DNA of 64,000 nucleotides from Jeotgalibacillus sp. ET6 (GTDB taxonomy: Bacteria > Bacillota > Bacilli > Bacillales > Jeotgalibacillaceae): positions 54,984 through 118,983 of the forward strand of contig NZ_JARUIU010000009.1 of the NCBI RefSeq assembly GCF_029667115.1. Direction: 5' to 3'. The notes below the pieces were generated by a model, which saw only the letters and a list, made by a program, of their open reading frames with translations, made no database searches and was not told the DNA's origin. Position 1 is the stretch's first letter, and each line of letters begins with the position of its first letter. Below are positions 15,857-25,045 of this stretch, piece after piece. The translations under genes were made by a program, and so were the position numbers.

Positions 15857-17284
15857 ATGAGTAGTGTGTCTTCAGTAAAGAAAAAAGTTGTCATTATAGG
15901 CGGGGGCATTACCGGCCTTACTGCAGCGTATAAACTGGATAAGGAAAGTAAGCGCCGCGGATTGGGCCTGGAAATCACTTTGATTGAATCTAGTCATCGT
16001 CTTGGCGGAAAAATTCATACCGTTCATAAAGACGGCTTTGTTATTGAAAAGGGGCCGGATTCATTTTTAGAGCGTAAAAAAAGTATGTCAAGGCTTATTC
16101 AAGATGTAGGCTTGGGAGATCGCCTTGTACCTAATTCAACCGGCCAGGCTTTTATTCTGATGAATGATAAACTGCACCCGATGCCAGGGGGAGCTATTAT
16201 GGGCATCCCTACGCAGATAAAACCATTTATTACAACGGACCTTGTCTCTATGACAGGTAAGCTGCGGGCAGCAGCTGACTTTGTATTGCCTTGCTCAAAA
16301 GGGGCAGGTGATCAGGCGTTGGGCTCATTTTTCAGACGCCGTCTGGGCAATGAAATTGTAGAAAATATGATTGAACCGCTTCTTTCTGGTATTTATGCAG
16401 GTGATATTGATCAAATCAGCTTAAAATCTACTTTCCCTCAGTTTTATCAGCTTGAACAGGAGCATAGAAGTTTAATTGCCGGAATAAAAAAAACTGCTCC
16501 TTCTCCACAAGTGGATCAAGATGGAAAGAAAAAGAAAAAAAGCATGTTTCTGACGCTCACATCCGGACTTCAATCTTTAGTGGATACACTTGAAGAAAAG
16601 CTACAGGATGCGGCGATCCATAAAGGCGTGAAGATAGAGTCCATAGAACACGCTCCATCAGGCAGGTACTCCCTGAAAATGAATAACGGTGAGTATATAG
16701 AAGCAGACAGCGTTGTATTTGCTGTGCCGCATCTTGCTGCACACTCTATTTTTCATAAAAAAAATCTTCTTTCACAATTTAAAGATGTACCCGCTACCTC
16801 CGTTGCAACGGTTGCGATGGCATTTCCAAAAGCCGCAGTGGCGAATATGCTGGATGGAACGGGCTTTGTGGTTTCTAGAAACAGTGATTATACGATTACT
16901 GCCTGTACGTGGACACACAATAAATGGCCGCATACAGTACCGGAAGGAAAAGTATTACTGAGATGCTACGTTGGCAGAGCAGGTGATGAAGCCGTTGTGG
17001 ACCTGGCGGATGACCAGATCGAAGCAATTGTGCTGAATGATTTAAATAGAATCATGAACCTGGATGCAAAACCGGATTGGACGATTGTCACGCGCTGGAT
17101 TGATGCAATGCCTCAGTATACAGTAGGACACAGAGAACGACTGGCTGACGTTCGGAATGAAATGCAGCGAACGTTTCCTGGCGTTTACCTGGCAGGCGGT
17201 TCCTATGATGGAATCGGGCTTCCTGACTGTATTGATCAGGGAGAAAAGGCAGCGGACAATGTCCTTGACTATCTCGAGCGCTGA
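15857..17284 (+). CDS. hemY: Coproporphyrinogen III oxidase HemY (CgoX)
   Basis: This FAD enzyme oxidises coproporphyrinogen III to coproporphyrin III in the Gram-positive haem pathway. The N-terminal dinucleotide-binding motif is VVIIGGGITGLTAAYKL, followed by GGKIHTVHKDGFVIEKGPDSF, and the C-terminal FAD motif LAGGSYDGIGLPDCIDQG. The protein is about 475 aa. The ribosome site is weak (AGAAACAGAAAG), so coupling to hemH is likely. ATG 15857 is chosen over the adjoining GTG 15854. A strong terminator follows. Confidence 0.95.
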   Translation: MSSVSSVKKKVVIIGGGITGLTAAYKLDKESKRRGLGLEITLIESSHRLGGKIHTVHKDGFVIEKGPDSFLERKKSMSRLIQDVGLGDRLVPNSTGQAFILMNDKLHPMPGGAIMGIPTQIKPFITTDLVSMTGKLRAAADFVLPCSKGAGDQALGSFFRRRLGNEIVENMIEPLLSGIYAGDIDQISLKSTFPQFYQLEQEHRSLIAGIKKTAPSPQVDQDGKKKKKSMFLTLTSGLQSLVDTLEEKLQDAAIHKGVKIESIEHAPSGRYSLKMNNGEYIEADSVVFAVPHLAAHSIFHKKNLLSQFKDVPATSVATVAMAFPKAAVANMLDGTGFVVSRNSDYTITACTWTHNKWPHTVPEGKVLLRCYVGRAGDEAVVDLADDQIEAIVLNDLNRIMNLDAKPDWTIVTRWIDAMPQYTVGHRERLADVRNEMQRTFPGVYLAGGSYDGIGLPDCIDQGEKAADNVLDYLER

Positions 17285-17367
17285 TTAAACACCTCCTATT
17301 AAAGTTCGGGTCAGTTGATCTGTTTTGTTTTACTCTTCATCCGTCAGGAAGGGAAGTAAAGGTTCAA

Positions 17368-17430
17368 AAATAAAAACCGGGCGTTATCGAATTCTCAATT
17401 CAGAGTTCGAATAACGCCCGGTTTTTCTTA
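17368..17430 (+). terminator. Terminator of the hemEHY operon
   Basis: A stem of about 20 bp (AAAAACCGGGCGTTAT.CGAA / TTCGAATAACGCCCGG) with one bulge ends in TTTTTCTTAATTTT. It also lies 50 bases beyond the convergent transporter stop and may serve both. Confidence 0.9.
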
Positions 17431-17481
17431 ATTTTCGGCTAAACAAGTTTAGTGAACTGCAGCCGGGTCATCACCAGCGTA

Positions 17482-18099
17482 TTACTTGAAAATACCAAAC
17501 GGCTTTCCGATTGGCAGAGTAATTTTGCCGAAATGAGTATTGAGCACAGCCGCAGCTGAACCATAAAAGCTGAATAACGCAATAAGAAGCTCAGCAACAG
17601 CCGCCAGCAAATGCATCGCCTCAGGCGCAATTCCTAATGTGGATAGGGAAAGGCCAATAAATAAAAAGTCAATTAGCACAAAGATAAAGAAAAGCACTTT
17701 ATTTGTTTCCATTGCTCCAACGGTCATAAATAATGAAAAAATTAAATAACCGATGAAGGCAATCCCTAATTGGTTTGGATCTACTGCAGCAGCCGCTGCT
17801 TCACCGAAAACTCCATAGTCGATTAACCAGGAGGTCCCCATACCGAGCCAGAACAAGCCGAAGGCGCCAAAGGCCGTTGTGCCGAACGTGTTATTATGCT
17901 TTGCGTCCTGGACGCTTGCAAAGAGCTGAGCAAATCCTCCAAGGAATATCGCCCATGGCAAAACAAATGAAAGGCCGTCAGTCCAGCCTAATTTAGCAGA
18001 AGAGGCAACGAGCGTCACCATCGCTAAACCGAATAATCCGATAGCAGAAGGATCTGCTGTAGCAATTTGAACTCGCTGTGTTACTTGGTTTTGATTCAT
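17482..18099 (-). CDS. GPR1/FUN34/YaaH-family (SatP-type) acetate transporter
   Basis: This 205-aa protein with six membrane segments matches the AceTr/YaaH family of acetate or succinate channels. The family motif near the N-terminus is recognisable as DPSAIGLFGLAMVTLV (the NPAPLGL position), and the segment GGFAQLFASVQDAKHNNTF with FGAFGLFWL is characteristic. AGGAGGG lies ten bases before the ATG. It has no syntenic partner in B. subtilis here and takes the space between hemY and yhfH. Substrate is inferred from the family only. Confidence 0.9.
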   Translation of the reverse strand: MNQNQVTQRVQIATADPSAIGLFGLAMVTLVASSAKLGWTDGLSFVLPWAIFLGGFAQLFASVQDAKHNNTFGTTAFGAFGLFWLGMGTSWLIDYGVFGEAAAAAVDPNQLGIAFIGYLIFSLFMTVGAMETNKVLFFIFVLIDFLFIGLSLSTLGIAPEAMHLLAAVAELLIALFSFYGSAAAVLNTHFGKITLPIGKPFGIFK

Positions 18100-18253
18100 T
18101 TACGATTAACCCTCCTAAAATACATACTTGATTAATTTACATAATAAATGGAGGGGATGCAATGATAAATAATATGTAAGCGAAATTTTCATTTTTCCCT
18201 TTAAAAGTAAGGGTTTTCAGAAGAGAATTTTAATTTATTGTGAGAATTCATAC

Positions 18254-18311
18254 ACAAAAAAACACCCTGACTGACTACAACAGATTTAATCTGTTATACA
18301 GCAGGATGTTT
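18254..18311 (-). terminator. yhfH terminator
   Basis: Outer arms AAACAcCCTG / CAGGaTGTTT with an inner AACAGATT / AATCTGTT stem are followed on the minus strand by TTTTTTGTG, eighteen bases after the yhfH stop. Confidence 0.75.
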
Positions 18312-18328
18312 CGTAATTTGAGTTGTGA

Positions 18329-18457
18329 TTATTGAGAAGCGTTGCATTTTTCACATTTCGTACCATATGCTTCAGCCTGTTCTTCCATTTTTTCTCCACA
18401 GGATACGCATTTCTTTGGAGGCAGATTTCTGAAAAATTCCATTACGTTTTCTAGCAT
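18329..18457 (-). CDS. yhfH: YhfH-family small zinc-ribbon protein (42 aa)
   Basis: This short gene encodes 42 residues with two CxxC pairs (CVSC and CEKC) flanking a Glu-rich linker that includes AYGTK. The start MLENVMEFFRNLPPKKC is the YhfH family pattern (FxxNLPPK before the first CxxC). AAGGAAGG precedes the ATG. In B. subtilis yhfH also lies next to yhfI. The protein probably binds one zinc ion. Its role is not known. A promoter is visible upstream and a terminator downstream, so it is transcribed on its own. Confidence 0.88.
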   Translation of the reverse strand: MLENVMEFFRNLPPKKCVSCGEKMEEQAEAYGTKCEKCNASQ

Positions 18458-18510
18458 GATGATCCTTCCTTTCTTATTAGCTGTTATACAACTAATTTAT
18501 TATTTTCTAT

Positions 18511-18540
18511 ATTGTATTATAACAGTTGGTGATCCGTCAA
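18511..18540 (-). promoter_or_regulatory. Sigma-A-type promoter of yhfH
   Basis: On the minus strand TTGACG (18535-18540) and TACAAT (18511-18516) are separated by 18 bp. An 8-bp inverted repeat CTGTTATA / TATAACAG (18481-18488 and 18517-18524) overlaps the spacer and could be an operator. No regulator is proposed. Confidence 0.5.
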
Positions 18541-18638
18541 GGCTATTTCCTCAATAAATTGCCCATTAATGAAAAAATGGTTCAAATGAAGTATAGTATA
18601 GAAAGTTAATAGTCTACTATGTTTGGGAGGGAAAGCAG

Positions 18639-19406
18639 ATGAAGGTTACTGTGGTGGGCTTTTGGGGAGGCTATCCTAAAATGAATGAAGCAAGCTCGGG
18701 CTATCTTATTGAACAGGATGATTTTCGCATTTTACTGGATTGCGGAAGCGGCGTTCTAAGTCATCTACAGCGATATACAGCACCTGAAGAATTAGATGCT
18801 GTTGTCATTACACATTATCATCCTGACCATATTGCAGATGTTGGGGTTTTGCAGCATGCTCTTCTTATTCAGCAATTTCTTCAAAATAAAAACATTCACG
18901 TAGATGCTTACGGCCATGGAGAGGATCAAGATGGTCTGGCTTCACTTCATTATAAGAAACTTATGACCGCTCATGCATACATACCAGAAAAAACCTTAAC
19001 CCTCGGCCCTTTTACTTTGTCTTTTTTAAGGACAGTTCACCCTGTCCCATGCTATGCTGTGAAGGTGAAAAGTAATCATGGTACGATGGTTTTTACAGCA
19101 GATTCAGCTTATCAGGAGGAGTTTATTTCTTTTGCTGAAGACGCTGATTTACTCATCTCGGAATGTAATTTTTATAAAGGCATGAACGCAGCAGAAGCGG
19201 GTCATATGACGAGCGAGGATGCAGCAGCGATCGCTAATGCGGCTAAAGTTAAAACCCTTTTGCTCAGCCATCTTCCTCACTTTGGCGATTTAAATCAATT
19301 GGTCAGTGAAGCAAAGGAAACATACGATGGACAAATTCTGCTTGCTTCATCCGGCCTGACCATTACCTATTCTCAAGGAGGAACTTCAAATGTTATTTAT
19401 AGATAA
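18639..19406 (+). CDS. yhfI: Metallo-beta-lactamase-fold hydrolase YhfI
   Basis: This 255-aa MBL-fold hydrolase has the metal-binding motif THYHPDHIAD (about residues 65-74), an Asp ligand in FTADSAY and a His ligand in LLSHLPHFG. These are in RNase Z/phosphodiesterase-like spacing. GGGAGGG lies upstream of the ATG. The stop overlaps the lplJ start by 17 bases, as in B. subtilis yhfI-lplJ, so both are translated together. The substrate is unknown. Confidence 0.92.
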   Translation: MKVTVVGFWGGYPKMNEASSGYLIEQDDFRILLDCGSGVLSHLQRYTAPEELDAVVITHYHPDHIADVGVLQHALLIQQFLQNKNIHVDAYGHGEDQDGLASLHYKKLMTAHAYIPEKTLTLGPFTLSFLRTVHPVPCYAVKVKSNHGTMVFTADSAYQEEFISFAEDADLLISECNFYKGMNAAEAGHMTSEDAAAIANAAKVKTLLLSHLPHFGDLNQLVSEAKETYDGQILLASSGLTITYSQGGTSNVIYR

Positions 19407-20379
19407 TAAAGGGATTACGGATCCGCAGGTAAATTTGGCTATAGAAGAATATGCTCTTAAAAACCTGGATATTAATCAGGATTTTTTGCTGTTCTACATT
19501 AATGAGCCTTCTATCATTATTGGTAAAAACCAGAATACGATTGAAGAAATAAATACGGATTATGTTGAAAAGAATAATATTCGTGTTGTGCGCCGTCTTT
19601 CAGGAGGCGGGGCTGTTTATCATGATTTAGGCAATTTAAACTTCAGCTTTATTACTAAGGACGACGGAGACAGCTTCCATAATTTCAGAAAATTCACCGA
19701 GCCTGTAGTCGAAGCTCTTCATCAGATTGGTGTGCCAGCAGAGCTTAAAGGCCGCAACGATTTAGTAGTGGGTGAACGAAAAATTTCCGGCAATGCTCAA
19801 TTTTCAACTAAGGGCCGTATGTTCAGTCATGGCACGCTTATGTTTGATTCGGAGATTGATCATGTTGTATCAGCCCTAAAAGTGCGTAAAGATAAAATTG
19901 AATCAAAGGGCATCAAATCAATACGCAGCCGGGTGGCCAATATCTCTGAATTCATGGAAGAGAAAGTAACGATTGAAGAGTTTAAACAGCTGATTCTGCG
20001 CCATATATTTAATGGCAAAGAAAATATTAAAGAATATGTACTGACCGATCAGGACTGGATAAATATCCGTGAGCTGTCGAATGAACGTTATCAGAACTGG
20101 GATTGGAATTATGGAAAATCACCTAAGTTCAATCTTCAGCATTCTCACCGGTTTCCGGTAGGGAGCGTAGATGTGCGATTGGATGTAGATAAAGGCAGAA
20201 TTGAAAATTGCAAGATATATGGAGATTTCTTTGGTGTGGGAGATGTAAGCGACATTGAAAAAAGACTTACTGGTCTCCGCTACGAAAAGCACTTGATTGA
20301 AGACGCGTTGAAAGACATTGACTTAAAGCATTACTTTGGAAATATTGAAAGAGAAGAATTTATCGACCTGTTATATTAA
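19390..20379 (+). CDS. lplJ: Lipoate-protein ligase LplJ
   Basis: LplJ attaches free lipoate to lipoyl domains of dehydrogenase complexes and GcvH using ATP. The 329-aa protein has the ligase motifs VRRLSGGGAVYHDLGNLNFSF, KGRNDLVVGERKISGNAQ and HGTLMFD in the catalytic domain (residues 1-250), then the small C-terminal accessory domain. AAGGAGG precedes the ATG. It overlaps yhfI. A short hairpin terminator belonging to repeat copy B follows. Confidence 0.95.
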   Translation: MLFIDNKGITDPQVNLAIEEYALKNLDINQDFLLFYINEPSIIIGKNQNTIEEINTDYVEKNNIRVVRRLSGGGAVYHDLGNLNFSFITKDDGDSFHNFRKFTEPVVEALHQIGVPAELKGRNDLVVGERKISGNAQFSTKGRMFSHGTLMFDSEIDHVVSALKVRKDKIESKGIKSIRSRVANISEFMEEKVTIEEFKQLILRHIFNGKENIKEYVLTDQDWINIRELSNERYQNWDWNYGKSPKFNLQHSHRFPVGSVDVRLDVDKGRIENCKIYGDFFGVGDVSDIEKRLTGLRYEKHLIEDALKDIDLKHYFGNIEREEFIDLLY

Positions 20380-20407
20380 ATAACAGGCAGATGGCCAGAT
20401 TAAAACG

Positions 20408-20463
20408 CGTAAGATCAGTGAATCAGTTAATAGAGGTTGAGACATTTGTCTCAGCCTTTTGTT
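20408..20463 (-). repeat. Interspersed hairpin repeat, partial copy B, acting as lplJ terminator
   Basis: The block ATCAGTGAATCAGTTAATAGA matches the conserved box of the repeat family. It is followed by the family hairpin AGGtTGAGACA-TT-TGTCTCAgCCT (20434-20457) and TTTTGTTTT, so this shortest copy works as a + strand terminator. Confidence 0.7.
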
Positions 20464-20602
20464 TTATATGAATTTATGAAAACGCTCTCTTGATAATCTT
20501 TTCATAGTTGGCTATAATTAGTTAGAATATTCTCGATTATTTACCGCGTTCTATAAGCAGTAGGTGATCGAAGGGGCAGAGGAGTTTTTTTAACTATAAA
20601 AA

Positions 20603-20620
20603 TGAATGACTAATCATTCA
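20603..20620. promoter_or_regulatory. FadR operator upstream of lcfB
   Basis: TGAATGACTAATCATTCA is an exact match, from memory, to the Bacillus FadR (YsiA) operator pattern TGAATGAnTAnTCATTCA. It lies 26 bp before the lcfB start and just after a TATAAA (20595-20600). FadR would repress lcfB until long-chain acyl-CoA appears. Confidence 0.88.
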
Positions 20621-20645
20621 TAAACTGAACAAAGGGGATGGATCT

Positions 20646-22199
20646 ATGAATTTGTCAGATCGCTTGAGAGAAAATGCTATGCAGCACGGGGATAAAGCAG
20701 CATATTATTTCATGGAACAGACTGCCTCTTACGGGGAATTAAATGGAGCAGTTAACAAAATGGCAAATAGTATGGAGGCAATGGGGGTTAAAAAAGGGGA
20801 TCATATAGGTCTTCTCCTTGGCAACTCTCCTCATTTTATTGTATCCCTTTATGCAGCTCTAAGAATCGGAGCAACGGCAGTACCCATTAATCCTATTTAC
20901 ACGCCGGATGAAATTTCATACATCCTGCGGGATGGTGATGTTAAGGTGGTTGTAGCGTTAGACCTGCTGCTTCCGCTTGTTGAAAAGGCACATGCAGTTC
21001 TTCCTGAGATCAGTCATTATGTTATTTGTGAAACGAGCTCGCAGACACAGGAGCAAATTGAGAATCTTGGGGAAGAAATAAAAAGCAAAGTAACATCGTT
21101 TACCCACGCCCTTGCCCCGTACCCGCCTGTGTATGAAGGTCCGGAATTAGTGCAGGATGATGTAGCAGTCATTTTGTATACTTCAGGCACTACTGGAAAA
21201 CCAAAAGGGGCTATGCTGACTCATAGGAATGTATATTCAAATGCAAAAGATACTGCTGAATATCTTTCGATTACAGGTGAAGACAAAGTGATTGCCGCTC
21301 TGCCTATGTTTCATGTATTCGCTTTAACAGTAGTGTTAAATGCGCCTCTTATTAATGGAGGTACTATCATCATTGTGCCGAAATTCAGCCCAAAAGACGT
21401 ATTCGATCTCACGAAAAAATATGAGGCAACCGTTTTTGCAGGGGTACCAACTATGTATAATTTTCTTCTTCAGTATCCGGATGCAGACCCAGCTGATTTT
21501 TCGTCCGTGCGCTTATGTATTTCTGGAGGGGCTTCACTGCCGGTTGCACTGCTGCACCAGTTTGAAGAAAAATTCAGTGTCAGGGTTTCCGAAGGCTACG
21601 GTTTATCAGAAGCATCGCCCGTTACGTGTTTTAATCCGCTTGATAAAGAGAGAAAAGCAGGATCAATCGGAACGTCGATTACAAATGTGGAGAATAAAAT
21701 CGTTAATGAATTAGGAGAAGAGCTGCCGCCTGGAGAAGTAGGCGAATTAATTGTGCGCGGTCCAAATGTCATGAAAGGATATTACAAAATGCCTGAAGAT
21801 ACCGGGGCAGCCATACGAGACGGCTGGCTGTTTACAGGGGATTTAGCAAAAAAAGATGAGGAAGGATACTTCTTTATTGTAGACCGCAAAAAAGATATGA
21901 TCTTAGTAGGCGGTTATAATGTATACCCACGTGAAGTTGAAGAGGTTTTATATTCCCACAAAAATGTAGTTGAAGCGGCAGTTGTGGGAGTTCCTGATCC
22001 TGACTATGGAGAAGCTGTGCAATGCTTTGTGGTTAAAAAAGACGCCTCTTTAACAAAGGAAGAATTGCTGGAATTCTGTGGAAAACAGCTGGCTAAATAC
22101 AAACTTCCTACAGTAGTAGAATTTATTGAAGAATTACCTAAGAATACAACAGGGAAAATTCTACGAAGAGCTTTGCGTGATCAAGTAAAGCAGGGCTAA
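20646..22199 (+). CDS. lcfB: Long-chain fatty-acid-CoA ligase LcfB
   Basis: This is a 517-aa adenylate-forming enzyme that activates long-chain fatty acids to acyl-CoA for beta-oxidation. The P-loop motif ILYTSGTTGKPKGAMLTH (around residue 180), GYGLSEASPV, the TGDLAKKDEEGYFF hinge region and the C-terminal catalytic Lys region PKNTTGKILRR are all present. AAAGGGGATGG precedes the ATG. The perfect FadR operator shows control by fatty-acid supply, as for lcfB (yhfL) in B. subtilis, which also follows lplJ. Confidence 0.95.
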   Translation: MNLSDRLRENAMQHGDKAAYYFMEQTASYGELNGAVNKMANSMEAMGVKKGDHIGLLLGNSPHFIVSLYAALRIGATAVPINPIYTPDEISYILRDGDVKVVVALDLLLPLVEKAHAVLPEISHYVICETSSQTQEQIENLGEEIKSKVTSFTHALAPYPPVYEGPELVQDDVAVILYTSGTTGKPKGAMLTHRNVYSNAKDTAEYLSITGEDKVIAALPMFHVFALTVVLNAPLINGGTIIIVPKFSPKDVFDLTKKYEATVFAGVPTMYNFLLQYPDADPADFSSVRLCISGGASLPVALLHQFEEKFSVRVSEGYGLSEASPVTCFNPLDKERKAGSIGTSITNVENKIVNELGEELPPGEVGELIVRGPNVMKGYYKMPEDTGAAIRDGWLFTGDLAKKDEEGYFFIVDRKKDMILVGGYNVYPREVEEVLYSHKNVVEAAVVGVPDPDYGEAVQCFVVKKDASLTKEELLEFCGKQLAKYKLPTVVEFIEELPKNTTGKILRRALRDQVKQG

Positions 22200-22216
22200 A
22201 AAAACTATCTTTAATG

Positions 22217-22440
22217 AAACGAGCTTGAGACACGTGTCTCAAGCTCGTTGACCAGTTCGCTGTGCTTCTGGCGGACCTTTCCGCAGGGAACTGGTGCTTG
22301 AGCCTTTCAGAGCCTTGCTCTGTAAAGTCTCAAGCACCCATCATATCCTGCTGTCGCCACCTTCCCCTTCGCTCTCCAATTACTATTAATAAGTGTATCC
22401 TCATTTTTGAACTTTTTTGAGTTTTATCCTAACCTCATTA
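22217..22440 (+). repeat. Interspersed hairpin repeat, full-length copy C
   Basis: This fills the space between the convergent lcfB and ABC1-kinase genes. It begins with a perfect 30-bp palindrome centred in GAGACAC|GTGTCTC (22219-22248), followed by a second long stem. That stem is made of GGTGCTTGAG (22293-22302) with CTCAAGCACC (22329-22338), CTTT with AAAG, and CAGAG with CTCTG. It ends with TATCCTCATTTTTGAAC and a T-rich tail. It aligns along its whole length with 63787-64000. No ORF lies inside. Confidence 0.85.
22219..22248. terminator. Palindromic hairpin between lcfB and the ABC1 kinase gene
   Basis: Two 15-base arms meet with no loop spacing (ACGAGCTTGAGACAC / GTGTCTCAAGCTCGT). It lacks a clean U-run on either side, so terminator function is likely but not certain. 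Confidence 0.55.
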
Positions 22441-22447
22441 TGCCTCG

Positions 22448-24106
22448 TCATGAACGTTTTTCTTCATCCAGTTCTTTTTTAATTCTTCGGGAAAGCACCA
22501 TATAGCGCCACGATCCGGCTAAAACCAATACGCCGGTTCCGCTTGCAATAATCCATTCTGAAAACCAAACCGCTCCGTGAAGACCCACAAAAGGGATAGC
22601 CGTTATAAAGGCAATATCTTTTCGCTGTGTAATCCAGTTATTCAGTAATTGTTCCTGTTTATGTTTGTTTTGCACCATTCTGCGGTATCTTTTTGGTTCT
22701 TCTAACGTTTCCTGCAGTTTGTAAGGAGTGCTTAATAAAGGCTGGAAGTAGCGCTGAGCCGTTTTAAGCAGCTCTTTTGATGAATCTTTTTCTTCATTTC
22801 TTCCAGTCACCCATCCAAGAACAGTTGGGCGGGCCATTTCAATAAAATCGGCATCAGGATAAATACTGTAGATGACACCGGTAAATGTTGAAATTGCTCT
22901 TCCGAAAAAAGCAAACTCGCTTGGCAGCTGAATAGGCTGAGACCTTACAATTTCCTGAATATCTTCGAGTAATCGATCCATTAAAAAGCTGTCTCCATCC
23001 TGCCATTCATTGCTTTTATAAAGTCTTACTACACGCTCAATTACTTCCGTTAAGATTTCCTTGTCCGCATGCGGCAGTAAAAAGCGCAGCGATTCCAATG
23101 CCTGAATGACATCGTCATACCGCTCAAAGATAATCCCCTCTACTGCAAGCTGGACAGCCTGTGCATCTTTATTTCGAATCAATCCTACCATTCCAAAATC
23201 AATTAATACGATCGTTCCATCTTTTTTAATTAAGATATTGCCGCTGTGAGGGTCTGCATGAAAAAGCCCTTCATTTAATAGCTGCTCAATAAAAAGCTGA
23301 AGGAGGCGGTCAGCCAAATCAGAGCGGTCGATCTGGGCTTCCTGTAAAAAGTTCTGATCATTAATTTTTGCGCCTTCAATCCATTCCATAACCAGCACCC
23401 GGCGAGTAGTAAAGTCGGTATAATAAAACGGTATACTGATGCCGGGCTGATGATTGAACCGCTCTCTGAACGTTTCGCCATTTTGCAGCTCCTGACGAAA
23501 GTTAAGCTCTTCTCCTATGACGGTTGTCATTTCCCTGTATAAGGCATTTAAATCAATTTGCTTGCCAAATGAGGTAAACTTTTGAGCCAGCCAGCTGACG
23601 ATTTTCACTGCCTTAAAATCTGTACGTATAATCGTTTCAATCCCCGGTCTTTGTACCTTTACCGCGACAGTGTCACCGTTATGGAGCGTTGCTTTGTAGA
23701 CGTCTCCAATAGAAGCAGATGCCACAGGAACATCAGATATCGACTTAACAATACTTGAAGTATCCGTGTTCCATTCACTTTCCATCACTCTTTTTGCTTT
23801 TTCCCATGGCACAGGCGGAACCCGGTCTGTTAGTCCATCCAGCTCATTAATAAAGGATTTTGGCATTATATCTGCCCTCGTTGATAAGAATTGCCCAAGC
23901 TTTATCATGAGCCCTTCAAGCTTTAAAGCAAGCTTTTTGTATTCTCTTGCCTGTCTTCCGGTTAAACGTGACCATTTTTCTTCTACATTCGAGTTCCAGC
24001 TGCCTTTATATCTTTTTTGAAACCAATAAATTTGAAGGAAAAACTTAGTAGACATCCAGACAATTTTATAAATACGGTATATGGCAAGGTTTTTCGTGTT
24101 AAACAC
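22448..24106 (-). CDS. ABC1/UbiB/AarF-family atypical kinase
   Basis: This 552-aa protein has the ABC1 (ADCK) kinase-like fold. Visible landmarks are the KxGQ motif (GLMIKLGQFLSTRADIMP), the Ala-rich loop (PVASASIGDVYKA), the catalytic loop FHADPHSGNILI and the metal motif VLIDFGMVGLI. The last ~60 residues contain two hydrophobic segments that should anchor it to the membrane. UbiB relatives support quinone or lipid metabolism, but the Bacillus protein's role is not defined. The GTG start at 24106 is uncertain, as its ribosome site (CTAGGG) is too close. ATG 24055 has none. Confidence 0.88.
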   Translation of the reverse strand: MFNTKNLAIYRIYKIVWMSTKFFLQIYWFQKRYKGSWNSNVEEKWSRLTGRQAREYKKLALKLEGLMIKLGQFLSTRADIMPKSFINELDGLTDRVPPVPWEKAKRVMESEWNTDTSSIVKSISDVPVASASIGDVYKATLHNGDTVAVKVQRPGIETIIRTDFKAVKIVSWLAQKFTSFGKQIDLNALYREMTTVIGEELNFRQELQNGETFRERFNHQPGISIPFYYTDFTTRRVLVMEWIEGAKINDQNFLQEAQIDRSDLADRLLQLFIEQLLNEGLFHADPHSGNILIKKDGTIVLIDFGMVGLIRNKDAQAVQLAVEGIIFERYDDVIQALESLRFLLPHADKEILTEVIERVVRLYKSNEWQDGDSFLMDRLLEDIQEIVRSQPIQLPSEFAFFGRAISTFTGVIYSIYPDADFIEMARPTVLGWVTGRNEEKDSSKELLKTAQRYFQPLLSTPYKLQETLEEPKRYRRMVQNKHKQEQLLNNWITQRKDIAFITAIPFVGLHGAVWFSEWIIASGTGVLVLAGSWRYMVLSRRIKKELDEEKRS

Positions 24107-24268
24107 CCCTAGCTGTCTATTTATGTGTTTTTTCTTGATGCGTATAAAATAATTACCACTCTTTCAATTAACTTAAACGAATGGTCATGTGCAACAGAGA
24201 GGAAGAGGTGATACAATTTAAAAATGTAAGGGTTTACACTCTGGTTGATTAAGGGAGAGGTCATACAT

Positions 24269-25045
24269 ATGAAAACCATTTTACTAGAACAAAAAAAACA
24301 TCTGGCGGTTGTCACACTAAACCGTCCGGAAGCTATGAATGCATTTAACTGGGACATGCTGGCTGACCTGGAGGAGACAGTGGAATCAATTAAACTGAAT
24401 CCTGAAATTCGTACAGTTATTTTTACAGGAGGGGGTCAAAAAGCATTTAGTGTAGGGGCTGATTTAAAAGAAAGAAAAACCTTGAACGAACAGCAGGTAA
24501 GAAGAAATGTATACAAAATTGGAGAAGTATTTAATGCAGTCGATTCTCTTCCGCAGCCGACCATTGCGGCAATGAATGGTCACGCATTCGGCGGGGGAAT
24601 GGAGCTTGCTTTAGCATGTGATTTTAGAATTGCACAAGAAAATGCTTTAATGGGCCTTACAGAAACGAGTCTGGCTATTATTCCAGGAGCAGGGGGGACA
24701 CAGCGTCTGCCGCGGTTAGTCGGGGAGTCTAAAGCACTTGAGCTTATTTTAACTGCAAAACGTTTAACAGCTCAAGAGGCTTTGCAGGCGGGCCTTGTTA
24801 CAAAAACAGCAGCGGGAGAGTTATTTTGGGATGAAGTAATGAATCTGGCTGAGGCCATTCTCGCAAATGGACCGGTCGCTTTAATTCAGGCGAAATATGC
24901 GGTAAAAACCGGCATGAAAGCGGATCTTCAAACAGGTCTTCAAATCGAGCGTAAAGCTTATGAACTAACAATCCCGACGAAGGATAGAATGGAAGCACTG
25001 CTCGCATTCAGTGAAAAAAGAAAGCCGAATTTTCTAGGAGAATAG
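24269..25045 (+). CDS. Enoyl-CoA hydratase/isomerase family protein
   Basis: This 258-aa crotonase-fold protein probably hydrates 2-enoyl-CoA in beta-oxidation. The oxyanion-hole segment is KAFSVGADLKER, and the catalytic region includes GHAFGGGMELALACDFRIA and LTETSLAIIPGAGGTQRL, with Glu at both usual acid/base positions. ATG 24269 lies eight bases after AAGGGAGAGG. An in-frame TTG at 24245 is rejected. It follows lcfB in the window, separated by the divergent ABC1 kinase, and no FadR box is seen in front. It could be the yhaR-type hydratase of Bacillus, but I cannot separate close paralogues. Confidence 0.88.
   Translation: MKTILLEQKKHLAVVTLNRPEAMNAFNWDMLADLEETVESIKLNPEIRTVIFTGGGQKAFSVGADLKERKTLNEQQVRRNVYKIGEVFNAVDSLPQPTIAAMNGHAFGGGMELALACDFRIAQENALMGLTETSLAIIPGAGGTQRLPRLVGESKALELILTAKRLTAQEALQAGLVTKTAAGELFWDEVMNLAEAILANGPVALIQAKYAVKTGMKADLQTGLQIERKAYELTIPTKDRMEALLAFSEKRKPNFLGE

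Noticed and set aside
18200..18230. cre-like box TGTAAGCGAAATTT before the acetate transporter
   Set aside because: The right half lacks the CA end needed for the CcpA consensus.
18342..18557. 71-codon forward ORF over the yhfH region
   Set aside because: It is the antisense shadow of yhfH, which has two CxxC pairs, a ribosome site and a terminator.
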